Below, piece by piece: positions 7,642 through 17,066 of a DNA stretch of 64,000 nt; positions within the stretch are counted from its first letter, which is position 1; the number at the start of each line of letters is the position of its first letter. The DNA lies in the NCBI RefSeq assembly GCF_004101785.1, contig NZ_CP035130.1:1922001-1986000 (forward strand), in the 5' to 3' direction. Both the position numbers and the translations under genes were made by a program. The notes under the pieces are model-generated. The model was not told the origin of the DNA, did not search any database, and saw only the letters and a list, made by a program, of their open reading frames with translations. The DNA comes from Gudongella oleilytica. Lineage in GTDB: Bacteria; Bacillota; Clostridia; Tissierellales; Tissierellaceae.

Positions 7642-10600
7642 TTACGGCCTGCTGAAATTGTCAATTGCTTCAACCAAATCCTTCAACCTGTTTATTATAT
7701 CTGTCTTAGTCGTTATAGTTATCCCGGGCTCTGTTGAAAGATCAAACTCAATCTCTCCTCCATATTTCCCTGAGAGCTGGTTTATAAGCTCAGGCTTCAG
7801 CCAGTCGGGGGATGCGAAGTCCAGTCTGGTACTGTCACTCAGCTGGAGGATATTTTTTATGCCATTCTTGCTCGACAAGGCCCTTATATAGGAAATGTTC
7901 ATCAGGTTTTCAACAGGCTTTGGAAGATCTCCAAAGCGGTCGATCAGCTCATCTATAAGCTCCCTGTAGTCATCCATGCTCTCCACTGAGGATATTTTCT
8001 TGTAGATCTCTATCTTCTGGTCTTCATCCTCAATATACCTGTCGCTGATAAAGCCGTCAATCTTAATATCAACCGTCGTGTCGATCCTTTCATCGACGAC
8101 CTCTCCCTTAAGCCTTCTGACTGCTTCTCCAAGGTACTTTACATACAAGTCATAACCAATAGACTCGATATGTCCATGCTGCTCCATACCAAGAAGGTTT
8201 CCTGCCCCTCTGATTTCAAGGTCTCTCATGGCGATCCTGAAGCCTGACCCGAACTCAGTGAACTCCTTTATGGCTCTCAGTCTTTTTTCTGCAACCTCGC
8301 TTAGCACCTTGTCCTTTTCATATGTGAAGTATGCATATGCTATCCTGTTGGACCTGCCGACTCTTCCCCTTAGCTGATACAGTTGAGAAAGTCCCATTTT
8401 ATCAGCATCGTGGATTATTATTGTATTTACATTGGGGATGTCCAGACCGGTCTCGATTATTGTTGTACATATAAGTACATCAGTTTCCTGGTTCATGAAA
8501 TCCATCATGACATTTTCAAGCTCCCGCTCGGGCATTTGTCCATGCCCCACTGAAAATACAGCCTCCGGTACCAGGTCCTGGAGCTCGGAGGATATCCTGT
8601 CGATCTTCTCTACTCTGTTGTAAACGTAGTATACCTGGCCGCCTCTTGAGATCTCCTTGATTATTGCCTCCCTGATAAGAGACTTGTTGTGCTCGGTCAC
8701 ATAGGTCTGGATAGGATATCTTTCCTCTGGCGGATCCTCTATTACAGACATGTCCCTTATCCCTACAAGGGACATATGGAGTGTCCTGGGTATGGGTGTG
8801 GCAGTAAGAGTAAGCACATCCACGGACTCCTTCAGTTTCTTCAGCGCTTCCTTGTGCTTGACTCCAAACCGTTGCTCCTCATCCACTATCAAAAGCCCAA
8901 GATCCTTGAACTCAACATCCTTGGAGAGTAGTCTGTGTGTCCCAACGACGACATCTATCATCCCCTTTTTCAAGAGCTTGATGTTCTCCTTCTGTTCCCT
9001 GGCAGACCTGAATCTGCTGAGCATTGCAATTTTTACGGGGAATGTTCCAAATCTCTCCATAAGTGTATTATAGTGCTGTTGGGCGAGTATGGTGGTAGGT
9101 ACCAATATGGCAACCTGCTTCCCGTCCATTATTGCTTTAAATGCAGCTCTTAAGGCCACCTCAGTCTTCCCGTAGCCGACATCTCCACAGAGAAGTCTGT
9201 CCATTGGCTTTGGAGTCTCCATGTCCTTTTTGATCTCCTCAGCTGACTGAAGCTGACCCTGAGTCTCCTCATAGGGAAACATGTCCTCGAACTCTCTCTG
9301 CCAGGTCGAATCCTCTGAGAAGCTGAAACCCTTGAGCTTTTCTCTCTTTGCATAAAGCTCAAGGAGATCCTGTGCCATGTCCTCGATTGCCTTTTTCGTT
9401 CTGGAGCGGGTTTTTGTCCAGTCCCCACCGCTTAGCTTGTTTATCTTTGGCTTTACGGAGTCTGATCCAATATATTTCTGGATCATTCCCATCTGGTCAA
9501 TCGGGAGGTAAAGCCTGTCATTTCCCTTGTACTGTATGTGGAGGTAATCCTTTTTTATACCCTGGACCGCAAGCTGCTGAACTCCAAGGTACTGACCGAT
9601 CCCGTAGTTTTCATGAACTACAAAATCCCCTTCCTTAAGATCCCCAAAGCTTAATGAGGAATCCTTGGAAAGAGGTTTTCCTTTTTTCTTTTTGGTTCGC
9701 TTTCTTCCGCTTCCAAAAATATCTCCGTCACTTATTACAGCGAGCTTGACTCCCTCGTACTCGAAGCCAGTTTTTAACGAACCGGGAGTTATGAAAAGCT
9801 GGCCGCTTTTTATTTCTGTATCCCTTGTCTCATGGTACTCTGAGGCTGTATCCAGCTTGTCAAGCATGTCCTTAAGCCGTTTGCCTCTGCCTTCCGTACC
9901 GGATAGTATTATCGTTTTATAGCCCCTGTATTTGAACCTCTCGAGATCTTCCTTAAGGAGATCCAGTTTTCCGTGATAGACCGTCATCTGCCTTCCCTGC
10001 AGCTGATGTATAGACTTTGGAGGAAAATCATGGTCCTGCTTTAGGAATGCCGCACTGGTAAGGCAGGTGAATTTACTGGTATTATCTATGAAGTCCTGAA
10101 GCCTTATTCTTGAATGAAAATGGGATTTAAGCACCTCTCCTGCCTGAAACAGCTCTGAAACCCAGCTGTCGAAGCTGTTCTCCAGGGATAGCTTGGACTC
10201 TCTGATTCTCCTGGGCTCATCTAATAGAATGACTGCGTCCTCTCTAAGATGATCGAGAATATCCGATATGGTCTCAGTTTCAAGGTATGGCAGAAGAATA
10301 TCCCTGTTGGGAATGTGGATGCCTTGCTTAAGCAGCTCGATGTATTTTCCGAATTTCTCTTCAGCAAGATCTCTTGACTGCTTTTCTGTGGATGCCTTCA
10401 CGTAGGATGAAAGATCCCTCGAAATGGCTTCTGCAATAACTGAACCATCCCTGGGAATAAGAATATCCCTTGAGGGATAGATCGTGATGCCGTCAAGGAC
10501 CTCGAGGGATCTTTGGGTCCTGAAGTCAAAGCTTCTTATGGAGTCGACCATTGTGTCAAAAAATTCTATCCTGGAAGGATTCTCCATGTCTGGTGAGAAT

Positions 10601-11157
10601 ACGTCAAGTATCCCTCCCCTGAGGCTGAACTGGCCTTGAGCCTCGACCATGCTTACTCTCTCATAACCCGATGCTATGAGTTTGTCGGTTATTACATCGA
10701 GAAGGTGCTCCTCTCCAAGGGAGAGGCTTATTCTATGAGTCTCGAGAGTTTTTCTTGAAAGGATCCTGTCGGAAATGGCTTCTATTGAAGCTATGACAAT
10801 TGTGTCCCTGGATTCAAATAATCTTGAGACGGCTTTAATTCTTTGGTGGGTCCTTTCGTGACTGTGAGCATCTATGTCGTAAAATAAAAGCTCTTTTCTG
10901 GGGAAGTGTACAGTCCTGGCTTCTCCGGCGATGCTTTTTATATCCTCATACAGCTGTCTGCTTCTAAGCTCGTCATAGGTTATTAGTAAAAGCTGCTTTC
11001 CAAGATGCAGATTGAGGGCAGCAGAAAAATGTCCAAGGTTCTCCTCCATGAGGCCGTGGACTGCAATTGGTGTAGTTTTTTCCTCAATATCCTTTAGAAG
11101 ACTTCCGTAGGACTTGAGATGAAGCAATGAATCAAGCAAAAAATCCTTCATTTCCAT
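7642..11157 (-). CDS. mfd: transcription-repair coupling factor Mfd
   Basis: Superfamily 2 translocase that removes RNA polymerase stalled at lesions and recruits UvrA. The 1171-residue product is full length: UvrB-like N-terminal part, RNA-polymerase-interacting CarD-like domain (LKEGDFVVHENYGIGQYLG, about residue 500), Walker A (GDVGYGKTEVALR), DEEQ box (IVDEEQRFGVKH), helicase C-terminal motifs (LRGRVGRSNR) and the TRCF domain at the end. Starts 30 bases downstream of pth; the start codon at 11157 (MEMKDFLLDS) may alternatively be the ATG two codons on. Confidence 0.97.
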   Translation of the reverse strand: MEMKDFLLDSLLHLKSYGSLLKDIEEKTTPIAVHGLMEENLGHFSAALNLHLGKQLLLITYDELRSRQLYEDIKSIAGEARTVHFPRKELLFYDIDAHSHERTHQRIKAVSRLFESRDTIVIASIEAISDRILSRKTLETHRISLSLGEEHLLDVITDKLIASGYERVSMVEAQGQFSLRGGILDVFSPDMENPSRIEFFDTMVDSIRSFDFRTQRSLEVLDGITIYPSRDILIPRDGSVIAEAISRDLSSYVKASTEKQSRDLAEEKFGKYIELLKQGIHIPNRDILLPYLETETISDILDHLREDAVILLDEPRRIRESKLSLENSFDSWVSELFQAGEVLKSHFHSRIRLQDFIDNTSKFTCLTSAAFLKQDHDFPPKSIHQLQGRQMTVYHGKLDLLKEDLERFKYRGYKTIILSGTEGRGKRLKDMLDKLDTASEYHETRDTEIKSGQLFITPGSLKTGFEYEGVKLAVISDGDIFGSGRKRTKKKKGKPLSKDSSLSFGDLKEGDFVVHENYGIGQYLGVQQLAVQGIKKDYLHIQYKGNDRLYLPIDQMGMIQKYIGSDSVKPKINKLSGGDWTKTRSRTKKAIEDMAQDLLELYAKREKLKGFSFSEDSTWQREFEDMFPYEETQGQLQSAEEIKKDMETPKPMDRLLCGDVGYGKTEVALRAAFKAIMDGKQVAILVPTTILAQQHYNTLMERFGTFPVKIAMLSRFRSAREQKENIKLLKKGMIDVVVGTHRLLSKDVEFKDLGLLIVDEEQRFGVKHKEALKKLKESVDVLTLTATPIPRTLHMSLVGIRDMSVIEDPPEERYPIQTYVTEHNKSLIREAIIKEISRGGQVYYVYNRVEKIDRISSELQDLVPEAVFSVGHGQMPERELENVMMDFMNQETDVLICTTIIETGLDIPNVNTIIIHDADKMGLSQLYQLRGRVGRSNRIAYAYFTYEKDKVLSEVAEKRLRAIKEFTEFGSGFRIAMRDLEIRGAGNLLGMEQHGHIESIGYDLYVKYLGEAVRRLKGEVVDERIDTTVDIKIDGFISDRYIEDEDQKIEIYKKISSVESMDDYRELIDELIDRFGDLPKPVENLMNISYIRALSSKNGIKNILQLSDSTRLDFASPDWLKPELINQLSGKYGGEIEFDLSTEPGITITTKTDIINRLKDLVEAIDNFSRP

Positions 11158-11177
11158 TCCTCTTCCATAACGCCGGA

Positions 11178-11199
11178 AGCCCAGGTTTAATCCTGGGCT
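11178..11199 (-). other. stem-loop across the pth stop codon
   Basis: AGCCCAGG and CCTGGGCT arms with a loop that contains the pth stop codon. On the reverse strand there is no U-run after it, so it is not a normal terminator for pth; it may slow or process the pth-mfd message. A T-run follows only on the forward strand. Confidence 0.4.
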
Positions 11200-11765
11200 G
11201 TATTTTTTATATTGAAGCTGTTCATGGCTGCGTCGATACCATCTTTCAATATCGCTTCTACAGCCTCTGCAGCCTTTATTACCATTTTATCAACTTCTTT
11301 TCTCTCATCAGTGGAAAACCTGCTTAAAACGAAATCCGCCAGGTCCCACTCCGGAGGTTTCTTCCCAATGCCAAGCTTTATCCTTGTGAAGTCGTCCCTT
11401 TTCAGATGATAGATTATAGATTTCATACCGTTGTGCGAGCCTGCACTACCTTTTTTCCTTATTCGGGTCGTGCCAAACTCGATGTCTATGTCATCCACGA
11501 TGACAATAAGATCCTCTATGGACAGCTTGTAGTACTCCATAGCTTCCCTTAAGGCTATCCCGCTGTTGTTCATGTAGGTCAGGGGCTTCATGAGCATGAC
11601 CCTCTTGCCGGCGATGGTGCCTTCACCTGTGAGGGCTTTGAATTTTATCCTGTCAACCTTGATGCTGTTGGTTCCCGCCAGTCTGTCAACCACATCGTAG
11701 CCCACGTTATGCCTGGTCTTATCATATTCTTTTCCCGGGTTACCAAGACCCACTATCAAAAACAC
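11187..11765 (-). CDS. pth: peptidyl-tRNA hydrolase
   Basis: Recycles peptidyl-tRNA released from ribosomes. Family residues are all visible: VGLGNPGKEYDKTRHNVG at the N-terminus (catalytic His in RHN), TYMNNSG, VVDDIDIEFG and SAGSHNGMKSI. I prefer the GTG at 11765 (residues VFLIVGLGNPG) because GGGAG lies just upstream; a TTG at 11780 would add five residues. Lies 22 bases downstream of prs, matching the prs-pth-mfd order of Firmicutes (ctc is not present). Confidence 0.95.
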   Translation of the reverse strand: MFLIVGLGNPGKEYDKTRHNVGYDVVDRLAGTNSIKVDRIKFKALTGEGTIAGKRVMLMKPLTYMNNSGIALREAMEYYKLSIEDLIVIVDDIDIEFGTTRIRKKGSAGSHNGMKSIIYHLKRDDFTRIKLGIGKKPPEWDLADFVLSRFSTDERKEVDKMVIKAAEAVEAILKDGIDAAMNSFNIKNTAQD

Positions 11766-11787
11766 TTGACCATCTCCCAATGCCGGA

Positions 11788-12735
11788 TCACTCGAAAATT
11801 ATACTTACTGATTCGTTGGAATTGATCCTCTTTATTGCCTCTGCAAATAGTGGAGCTACGCTTACAACCTCTATCTTATCAATTTTAGCTTCGTCAGACA
11901 ATGGAATAGTATCGGTTATTACGAACTTCTCAAGCTCAGAGGTGTGGATCCTTTCCAATGCAGGGCCGGAAAGAACACCGTGGGTTGCACAGCCGTAGAC
12001 CTTCTTGGCGCCGAAGCTCTTCAGAACACTGGCAGCCTTTACTATTGTTCCTGCGGTATCTATAATGTCGTCTACAAGGATCACATTTCTCCCCTCGATT
12101 TCACCTATAACATTCATTACCTCCGAGACATTTGCCTTAGGTCTTCTCTTCTCGATTATTGCTATGGGCAGATCCAGAATGTTGGCAAAGGTTCTTGCTC
12201 TTGTTACTCCGCCAAGGTCGGGAGATACTATTACTGTATCCTCATCTACTATATTTTTGAAGTAATTTGCAAGCAATGGAATGGAAGACAAATGATCCAC
12301 CGGAATATCGAAGTACCCCTGGATCTGACCTGCATGGAGATCCATCGATACTACTCTGTCTGCTCCCGCTGTAGTTATTAGGTTTGCAACAAGCTTAGCT
12401 GTGATCGGCTCCCTTGCCTTGGTTTTTCTGTCTTGTCTGGCATATCCGTAGTAGGGGATAACTGCATTTATCCTCCCTGCTGAAGCTCTCTTTACTGCAT
12501 CGATAAGGATCAACAGCTCCATCAGATTGTCATTTACAGGTGAATTTGTGGGCTGAATTATGTAGACGTCGCAGCCTCTTACGGTCTCACCGATATTGAC
12601 GTTTATCTCTCCGTCGCTGAAATGAGTTACTTCGCAATTCCCAAGCTGGATATCCAGCTCGGAGCAAATCTTTTTGACTAAATCTCTATTGGCATTGCCT
12701 GTGAATACCTTTACTCCTCCAAGACAAAGGTTCAT
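11788..12735 (-). CDS. prs: ribose-phosphate pyrophosphokinase
   Basis: Makes PRPP from ribose 5-phosphate and ATP, feeding nucleotide, His and Trp synthesis, and also the Hpt and Apt enzymes encoded in this window. 315 residues, class I Prs: [45 protein letters not shown] (flexible loop), [11 protein letters not shown] and the PRPP loop [14 protein letters not shown] at 12735 is preceded by TAGGAGGAAGTTAA. Eleven bases downstream of glmU, so these are surely one transcript. Confidence 0.97.
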   Translation of the reverse strand: MNLCLGGVKVFTGNANRDLVKKICSELDIQLGNCEVTHFSDGEINVNIGETVRGCDVYIIQPTNSPVNDNLMELLILIDAVKRASAGRINAVIPYYGYARQDRKTKAREPITAKLVANLITTAGADRVVSMDLHAGQIQGYFDIPVDHLSSIPLLANYFKNIVDEDTVIVSPDLGGVTRARTFANILDLPIAIIEKRRPKANVSEVMNVIGEIEGRNVILVDDIIDTAGTIVKAASVLKSFGAKKVYGCATHGVLSGPALERIHTSELEKFVITDTIPLSDEAKIDKIEVVSVAPLFAEAIKRINSNESVSIIFE

Positions 12736-12746
12736 TTAACTTCCTC

Positions 12747-14132
12747 CTATTTATGTTTTTTGAAGCCCTTTTTCTCAACCCAGCCTTCTTTGTTGACCTG
12801 CCTTGCTCTTGCTATGGAAAGCTCGCCTTCTCCCACGTCGTCAGTGATCGTGGACCCTGCAGCTATATATCCCCATTCCTTTACCTCGACCGGAGCAACT
12901 AAATTGGAATTGCTGCCAACAAAGGCATGATCTCCCACTATGGACCTTGATTTTGAGACTCCGTTATAGTTTACAAACACTACTCCACAGCCAATGTTTA
13001 CATCCTTGCCGACATCAGCGTCTCCAACATAGGAAAGATGGCTTGCTTTTGAGCCGTCCGCTATGTTTGCATTTTTGACCTCTACAAAGTTCCCAATTTT
13101 TACACGTTCACCAAGTACGCTCTTTGGTCTGAGGTGCGCGTAGGGACCTATGTGAGTACCATCTCCCACTATGCTCTCTTCTATCAGCGAAGATTCTATA
13201 TCAACGCAGCTTCCTATTTTACTATCCCTGATCCTCGTCCCGCCAAGAAGCTGGCAATTTGTTCCTATTACTGTTCTGCCCTGCAGCACCGCTCCTGGAT
13301 ATATAACAGTATCCCTGCCGATCTCTATACCTTCCTCAATGTATGTTCTTTCGGGGTCGATTATGGTTACCCCGTTCAGCATGTGCAAGGTATTGATCCT
13401 CTTTCTCATTATACTTTCTGCTTCGGCCAGCTGTACTCTCGAATTGACTCCCATGATCTCGGTGTGGTCCTTTGCCTCCAGGACACCGACCCTATATCCT
13501 CTTCCGTTAAGTATACCTATGACATCAGTAAGGTAGTATTCTCCCTGACTGTTGTCATTGCTTATTTCCTCCAGACCTTCCTTCAGTGTGGAGGCTTTGA
13601 AGCAATATATCCCGGAGTTGATCTCCCTTATGATTTTTTGCTCTTCAGATGCATCCCGCTGCTCTACTATCTCCAGTAGTGATCCATCTGTTTTTCTTAT
13701 GACCCTGCCGTATCCTGTCGGGTCATCCATGACGGTAGTAAGAACTGTTGCGGAGTTATCGTTCATCTCGTGATGCTCCATCAGGTCCTTGAGCGTCTCA
13801 TTCTTTACAAGCGGAGTGTCCCCGCAAAGAACGACGACAGTGCAGTCGTCATCAATATGTGGCAGAGCCTGCATTACTGCAAATCCAGTACCGTAGGGTG
13901 CTCCATCATGCATCGGCTGCTCCACGAACACTATGTTCTCTCCCGATATCTGCTCCAGGATATCTTCCTTTTTGTGACCCACTACAACTAAATTTTTATC
14001 CATGCCTGCCTTTGCAGATGCATCCAGCACGTGCTCAAGCATCGGTCTGCCGCATACCCTGTGCATCACCTTGGCAAGGTCGGATCTCATCCTGGTACCT
14101 TCCCCTGCAGCCAATACTATGCTTACTTTCAT
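12747..14132 (-). CDS. glmU: bifunctional UDP-GlcNAc pyrophosphorylase / GlcN-1-P acetyltransferase
   Basis: Last two steps to UDP-GlcNAc for peptidoglycan and teichoic acids. N-terminal uridylyltransferase domain (1-230) starts with VLAAGEGTRMRSDLAKVMH; the C-terminal half (about 250-461) is a left-handed beta-helix acetyltransferase with hexapeptide repeats (IGPYAHLRP, GNFVEVKNANI, SYVGDADVGKDVNIGCG). Standard length. Placed between spoVG and prs as in Bacillus; glmS, which feeds it, is at 53.9-55.7 kb. GAGGTG lies about ten bases before the ATG. Confidence 0.97.
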   Translation of the reverse strand: MKVSIVLAAGEGTRMRSDLAKVMHRVCGRPMLEHVLDASAKAGMDKNLVVVGHKKEDILEQISGENIVFVEQPMHDGAPYGTGFAVMQALPHIDDDCTVVVLCGDTPLVKNETLKDLMEHHEMNDNSATVLTTVMDDPTGYGRVIRKTDGSLLEIVEQRDASEEQKIIREINSGIYCFKASTLKEGLEEISNDNSQGEYYLTDVIGILNGRGYRVGVLEAKDHTEIMGVNSRVQLAEAESIMRKRINTLHMLNGVTIIDPERTYIEEGIEIGRDTVIYPGAVLQGRTVIGTNCQLLGGTRIRDSKIGSCVDIESSLIEESIVGDGTHIGPYAHLRPKSVLGERVKIGNFVEVKNANIADGSKASHLSYVGDADVGKDVNIGCGVVFVNYNGVSKSRSIVGDHAFVGSNSNLVAPVEVKEWGYIAAGSTITDDVGEGELSIARARQVNKEGWVEKKGFKKHK

Positions 14133-14240
14133 ACTATATACACCTCTTTTTTAATTGCCTCTATAATATTTTAACCCATTTAACCTATAAGTCTACCCCA
14201 AATCATCAATATTTTAATAAAATACTCCCCTATAAAGCAA

Positions 14241-14261
14241 AAGAGCCCATCGGGCCCTTTT
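14241..14261 (-). terminator. intrinsic terminator after spoVG
   Basis: AAAGGGCCC-gat-GGGCTCTTT hairpin (one G-U pair) running from the spoVG stop codon, followed by TTTTGCTTT on the reverse strand. glmU therefore likely needs its own promoter in 14133-14240 or read-through. Confidence 0.75.
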
Positions 14262-14523
14262 ACTCTGCTGTCAGCGACTTCTCATACTCTGAAAAGACGG
14301 CTTCCTGGATTTTTTGCCTTGTGGTGGCATTAATTGGGTGAGCGATGTCTCTAAATTCACCGTCAGCCATCTTCCTGCTTGGCATGGCAATAAATAGTCC
14401 GTTTTGTCCCTCGATGACCTTAATGTCGTGAACGACGAATTCATCGTCAAACGTAACTGAAACTATCGCCTTCATTTTGCCTTCCTCAGTAACCTTTCTT
14501 ACCCTTACGTCAGTAATCTTCAT
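14260..14523 (-). CDS. spoVG: SpoVG RNA/DNA-binding regulator
   Basis: 87-residue regulator present in spore formers and non-spore formers, binding RNA and DNA and affecting septation, capsule or virulence genes in different hosts. Diagnostic sequence: [20 protein letters not shown], then [22 protein letters not shown] and [27 protein letters not shown] precedes the ATG. A sigma-H-like promoter lies 46 bases upstream (14569-14593). Immediately upstream of glmU, as in Bacillus. Retained here although other sporulation genes of the block are gone. Confidence 0.96.
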   Translation of the reverse strand: MKITDVRVRKVTEEGKMKAIVSVTFDDEFVVHDIKVIEGQNGLFIAMPSRKMADGEFRDIAHPINATTRQKIQEAVFSEYEKSLTAE

Positions 14524-14568
14524 TGTCTCACCACCTTCCCCGACGCATCAATCGCATTCACTATATTT

Positions 14569-14593
14569 ATTCTACATTTTTTTCAAAAATCCT
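14569..14593 (-). promoter_or_regulatory. sigma-H-like promoter of spoVG
   Basis: On the reverse strand AGGATTT (14587-14593), 14 bases, then GAAT (14569-14572), with an A-run in the spacer. This matches the sigma-H form AGGAnnT...GAAT, the class that drives spoVG in Bacillus subtilis, with the same spacing as I remember it. Assignment rests on pattern match only. Confidence 0.55.
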
Positions 14594-14650
14594 TCTTTTT
14601 TTTGAAAATTGTAAATTTTTTATTGGTTTTTTTGTTTTCACCATGTGAAT

Positions 14651-14679
14651 TTGTCCTTTAATATTATTTTTGGTATGAT
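14651..14679 (+). promoter_or_regulatory. candidate vegetative promoter of murC
   Basis: TTGTCC (14651-14656), 17 bases, TATGAT (14674-14679) with an extended -10 TGG directly before it; a second TATAAT overlaps at 14679-14684. About 80 bases upstream of the murC ATG. Confidence 0.5.
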
Positions 14680-14761
14680 ATAATCATTCAATGGCAGGAG
14701 CAAGGCATATAAATTGCCCTCCAAGGCCATTATAACCGAAGTATATTCAGGGGGAAAATAA

Positions 14762-16171
14762 ATGTTTGAATTTTATTTTGATGCCAAGGCCTATAATAAG
14801 GTCCACTTCATAGGGATAGGCGGCATTAGCATGAGTGGAATGGCAGAGATACTGCTAAGCAAGGGCTACCAGGTTTCAGGAACAGATAACTCGGACAGCC
14901 ACATCGTCGGCCATCTGAGAGATCTGGGAGCAAAGATCTATATAGGGCATTCTCCAAGTAACATTGGAGATGCAGATCTGATAATATTCACTGACGCGAT
15001 TGCACCAGACAATGTCGAGCTTATTGCTGCAAGGGAATCAGGAGCTTGTGTAATAGACAGAGCATCCTTTTTGGGTTCGCTGATGAGAAATTACAGGAAT
15101 TCGATCGCTGTATCGGGTACTCACGGAAAGACTACTACAACCAGCATGATCGCAACTATAATAAATAACCCACAGATGAATCCCACCATACTTCTGGGAG
15201 GAGAGCTTGACTCTATAGGCGGGAACGTGAAGCTAGGAACAAATGAATTCCTGCTTACTGAAGCATGTGAATATAAGGCGAATATTCTTAAATACCATCC
15301 GTCCATGGCGATAATTCTAAATATTGACGAGGACCACCTGGACTTTTTCAAGAGCATAGACCATATAACCGATACCTTCAGGGAATTTGTGGATAATCTT
15401 ACTGAAAGGGATGTGCTTATTGCAAATAATGACGATGAGCATGTCAGATTGCTTGCAGGTGCTTGCAGGGGAAAAGTCGTGACTATAGGAATTGACTCAG
15501 ACGCTGATTTTATGGCTAAAAACATATCCTTTGACCCTCTTGGGTACCCTTCCTTTGATCTCTATGCGGAAGGCAGCTTCGAGAGTAGTCTTAAGCTTGG
15601 CGTAATGGGCAAGCATAATGTGTATAACGCTTTGGCGGCTATCGCCGCCTCATATTCGATGGGAGTAGACAGGGATCTGGTTCTGGAAAAGATATCGTCC
15701 TATGGCGGGGTTCACAGAAGACTTGAACTTAAGGGCTTTATGGGAAACGTAAGGATCATCGATGATTACGCACATCACCCCACTGAGATCAAAGCATCGC
15801 TGAATGCCATAAGGAATTCCACTGACGAGAAGGTATTTTGCATATTCCAGCCCCATACCTTTACGAGGACTAAGATACTCCTCGACAGCTTCTCAGAGGC
15901 ATTCTCGGACGCAGACAGAGTAATAATCGCTGACATATACGCAGCAAGAGAGCTTGACAACGGAGAGATACATTCAAGAGATCTTGCAGAACTTATTCGA
16001 AGAAGAGGCTACGAGGCAGTTTACCTGGGATCCTTCAGTGAGATCGAGGAGTATATCCTGCAGGAAGTTTCAAATCACGATACTGTAATTACCATGGGAG
16101 CCGGAAACATATATCAGGTAGGAACCAATCTTTTGAACAGATTTAGCGCTGACAGCCAAAAAGCAATTTAA
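14762..16171 (+). CDS. murC: UDP-N-acetylmuramate--L-alanine ligase
   Basis: Adds L-Ala to UDP-MurNAc, first amino-acid ligation of peptidoglycan synthesis. 469 residues with all MurC landmarks: VHFIGIGGISMSGMAEI, SGTDNSDS, the ATP loop SGTHGKTTTTSM, EACEYKANILKYHP, NIDEDHLDFF and the DDYAHHPTEIKASL motif. GGGGGA sits at the normal distance before the ATG at 14762. Single-gene transcript: own promoter upstream and a strong terminator overlapping its stop. Confidence 0.97.
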   Translation: MFEFYFDAKAYNKVHFIGIGGISMSGMAEILLSKGYQVSGTDNSDSHIVGHLRDLGAKIYIGHSPSNIGDADLIIFTDAIAPDNVELIAARESGACVIDRASFLGSLMRNYRNSIAVSGTHGKTTTTSMIATIINNPQMNPTILLGGELDSIGGNVKLGTNEFLLTEACEYKANILKYHPSMAIILNIDEDHLDFFKSIDHITDTFREFVDNLTERDVLIANNDDEHVRLLAGACRGKVVTIGIDSDADFMAKNISFDPLGYPSFDLYAEGSFESSLKLGVMGKHNVYNALAAIAASYSMGVDRDLVLEKISSYGGVHRRLELKGFMGNVRIIDDYAHHPTEIKASLNAIRNSTDEKVFCIFQPHTFTRTKILLDSFSEAFSDADRVIIADIYAARELDNGEIHSRDLAELIRRRGYEAVYLGSFSEIEEYILQEVSNHDTVITMGAGNIYQVGTNLLNRFSADSQKAI

Positions 16172-16197
16172 CCCCCGATCCGGGGGTTAAATTTTTT
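16167..16197 (+). terminator. terminator between murC and hbd (both directions)
   Basis: TTTAACCCCC-gatcc-GGGGGTTAAA perfect 10-bp arms overlapping the murC stop, then ATTTTTT. The symmetric A/T tracts could also serve the convergent hbd transcript. Confidence 0.9.
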
Positions 16198-16204
16198 ACA
16201 TATA

Positions 16205-17053
16205 TTAATAAGCAAAGAAGCCCTTCCCGGTCTTTCTTCCAAGAAGATTCGCCCTTACCATTTTTCTTAATAGAGGGTGAGCCCTGTATTTTGGATCCTG
16301 ATATTCATTGTAGAGTACATCCATTATTGCAAGACATACGTCGAGTCCAACAAGATCACCTAAAGCCAATGGCCCTATGGGGTGGTTTGCACCAAGCTTC
16401 ATGGCTTCGTCTATATCCTCTGCAGTGGCTACTCCATCGGCAAGTATCCCGACAGCTTCGTTGATCATTGGTATAAGTATCCTGTTTACGACAAATCCCG
16501 GAGCCTCTGCTACCTCTACCGGAGTTTTCCCAAGAGATTTCGACAATTCAATAATTGCATCCTTTGTCTCTTCTGAGGTTGCAAGTCCTTTTATTACCTC
16601 AACCAGCTTCATTAAGGGTACCGGATTGAAAAAGTGCATGCCTATGACCTTGTCAGGTCTTCCGGTTGAATTGGCTATCTCGGTTATTGAAAGAGATGAT
16701 GTATTGGTGGCAAGTATGGTGCTCTCCTTGCATAGCTCGTCAAGCTTCTTAAAGGTTTCCTTTTTGACCTGCATATCCTCTGATATCGCCTCGATGACCA
16801 GATCACTGTCCGCGACATCGTCAAGATTGGTTGTAATAGTAATGTTCGCGAGAGTTTTATCCTTTTGCTCAGCAGTTATTTTCTCCTTGGCGACCAGCTT
16901 TTCAAGCGTCTTAGCTATAGGAGCTACGCTTGCCCTTGGGTTGCTCTCGTCGATGGATCTGACCCATACATTTACATCAAAATCTCTCTCGGCAAATATC
17001 TGAACTATACCCAATGCCATAGTTCCTCTGCCAAGTATGCTTACCTTCTTCAT
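16205..17053 (-). CDS. hbd: 3-hydroxybutyryl-CoA dehydrogenase
   Basis: Interconverts acetoacetyl-CoA and 3-hydroxybutyryl-CoA in the crotonyl/butyryl-CoA pathway. Rossmann domain at the N-terminus; catalytic His in GMHFFNPVPLMKLVEV, ATNTSSLSITEIA, and the C-terminal domain AEDIDEAMKLGANHPIGP. 282 residues, standard. Two deviations are visible: the dinucleotide loop reads GRGTMALGI instead of the usual GAGTMGxGI, and the end of beta-2 reads VWVRSID rather than ending in an acidic residue, so the NAD/NADP preference may differ. Lies 13 bases after crt and shares its promoter. Confidence 0.93.
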   Translation of the reverse strand: MKKVSILGRGTMALGIVQIFAERDFDVNVWVRSIDESNPRASVAPIAKTLEKLVAKEKITAEQKDKTLANITITTNLDDVADSDLVIEAISEDMQVKKETFKKLDELCKESTILATNTSSLSITEIANSTGRPDKVIGMHFFNPVPLMKLVEVIKGLATSEETKDAIIELSKSLGKTPVEVAEAPGFVVNRILIPMINEAVGILADGVATAEDIDEAMKLGANHPIGPLALGDLVGLDVCLAIMDVLYNEYQDPKYRAHPLLRKMVRANLLGRKTGKGFFAY

Positions 17054-17066
17054 AATAGCACCTCCG

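Noticed and set aside
11178-11199. Terminator for pth
   Set aside because: No U-run on the transcribed strand; mfd is probably read through.
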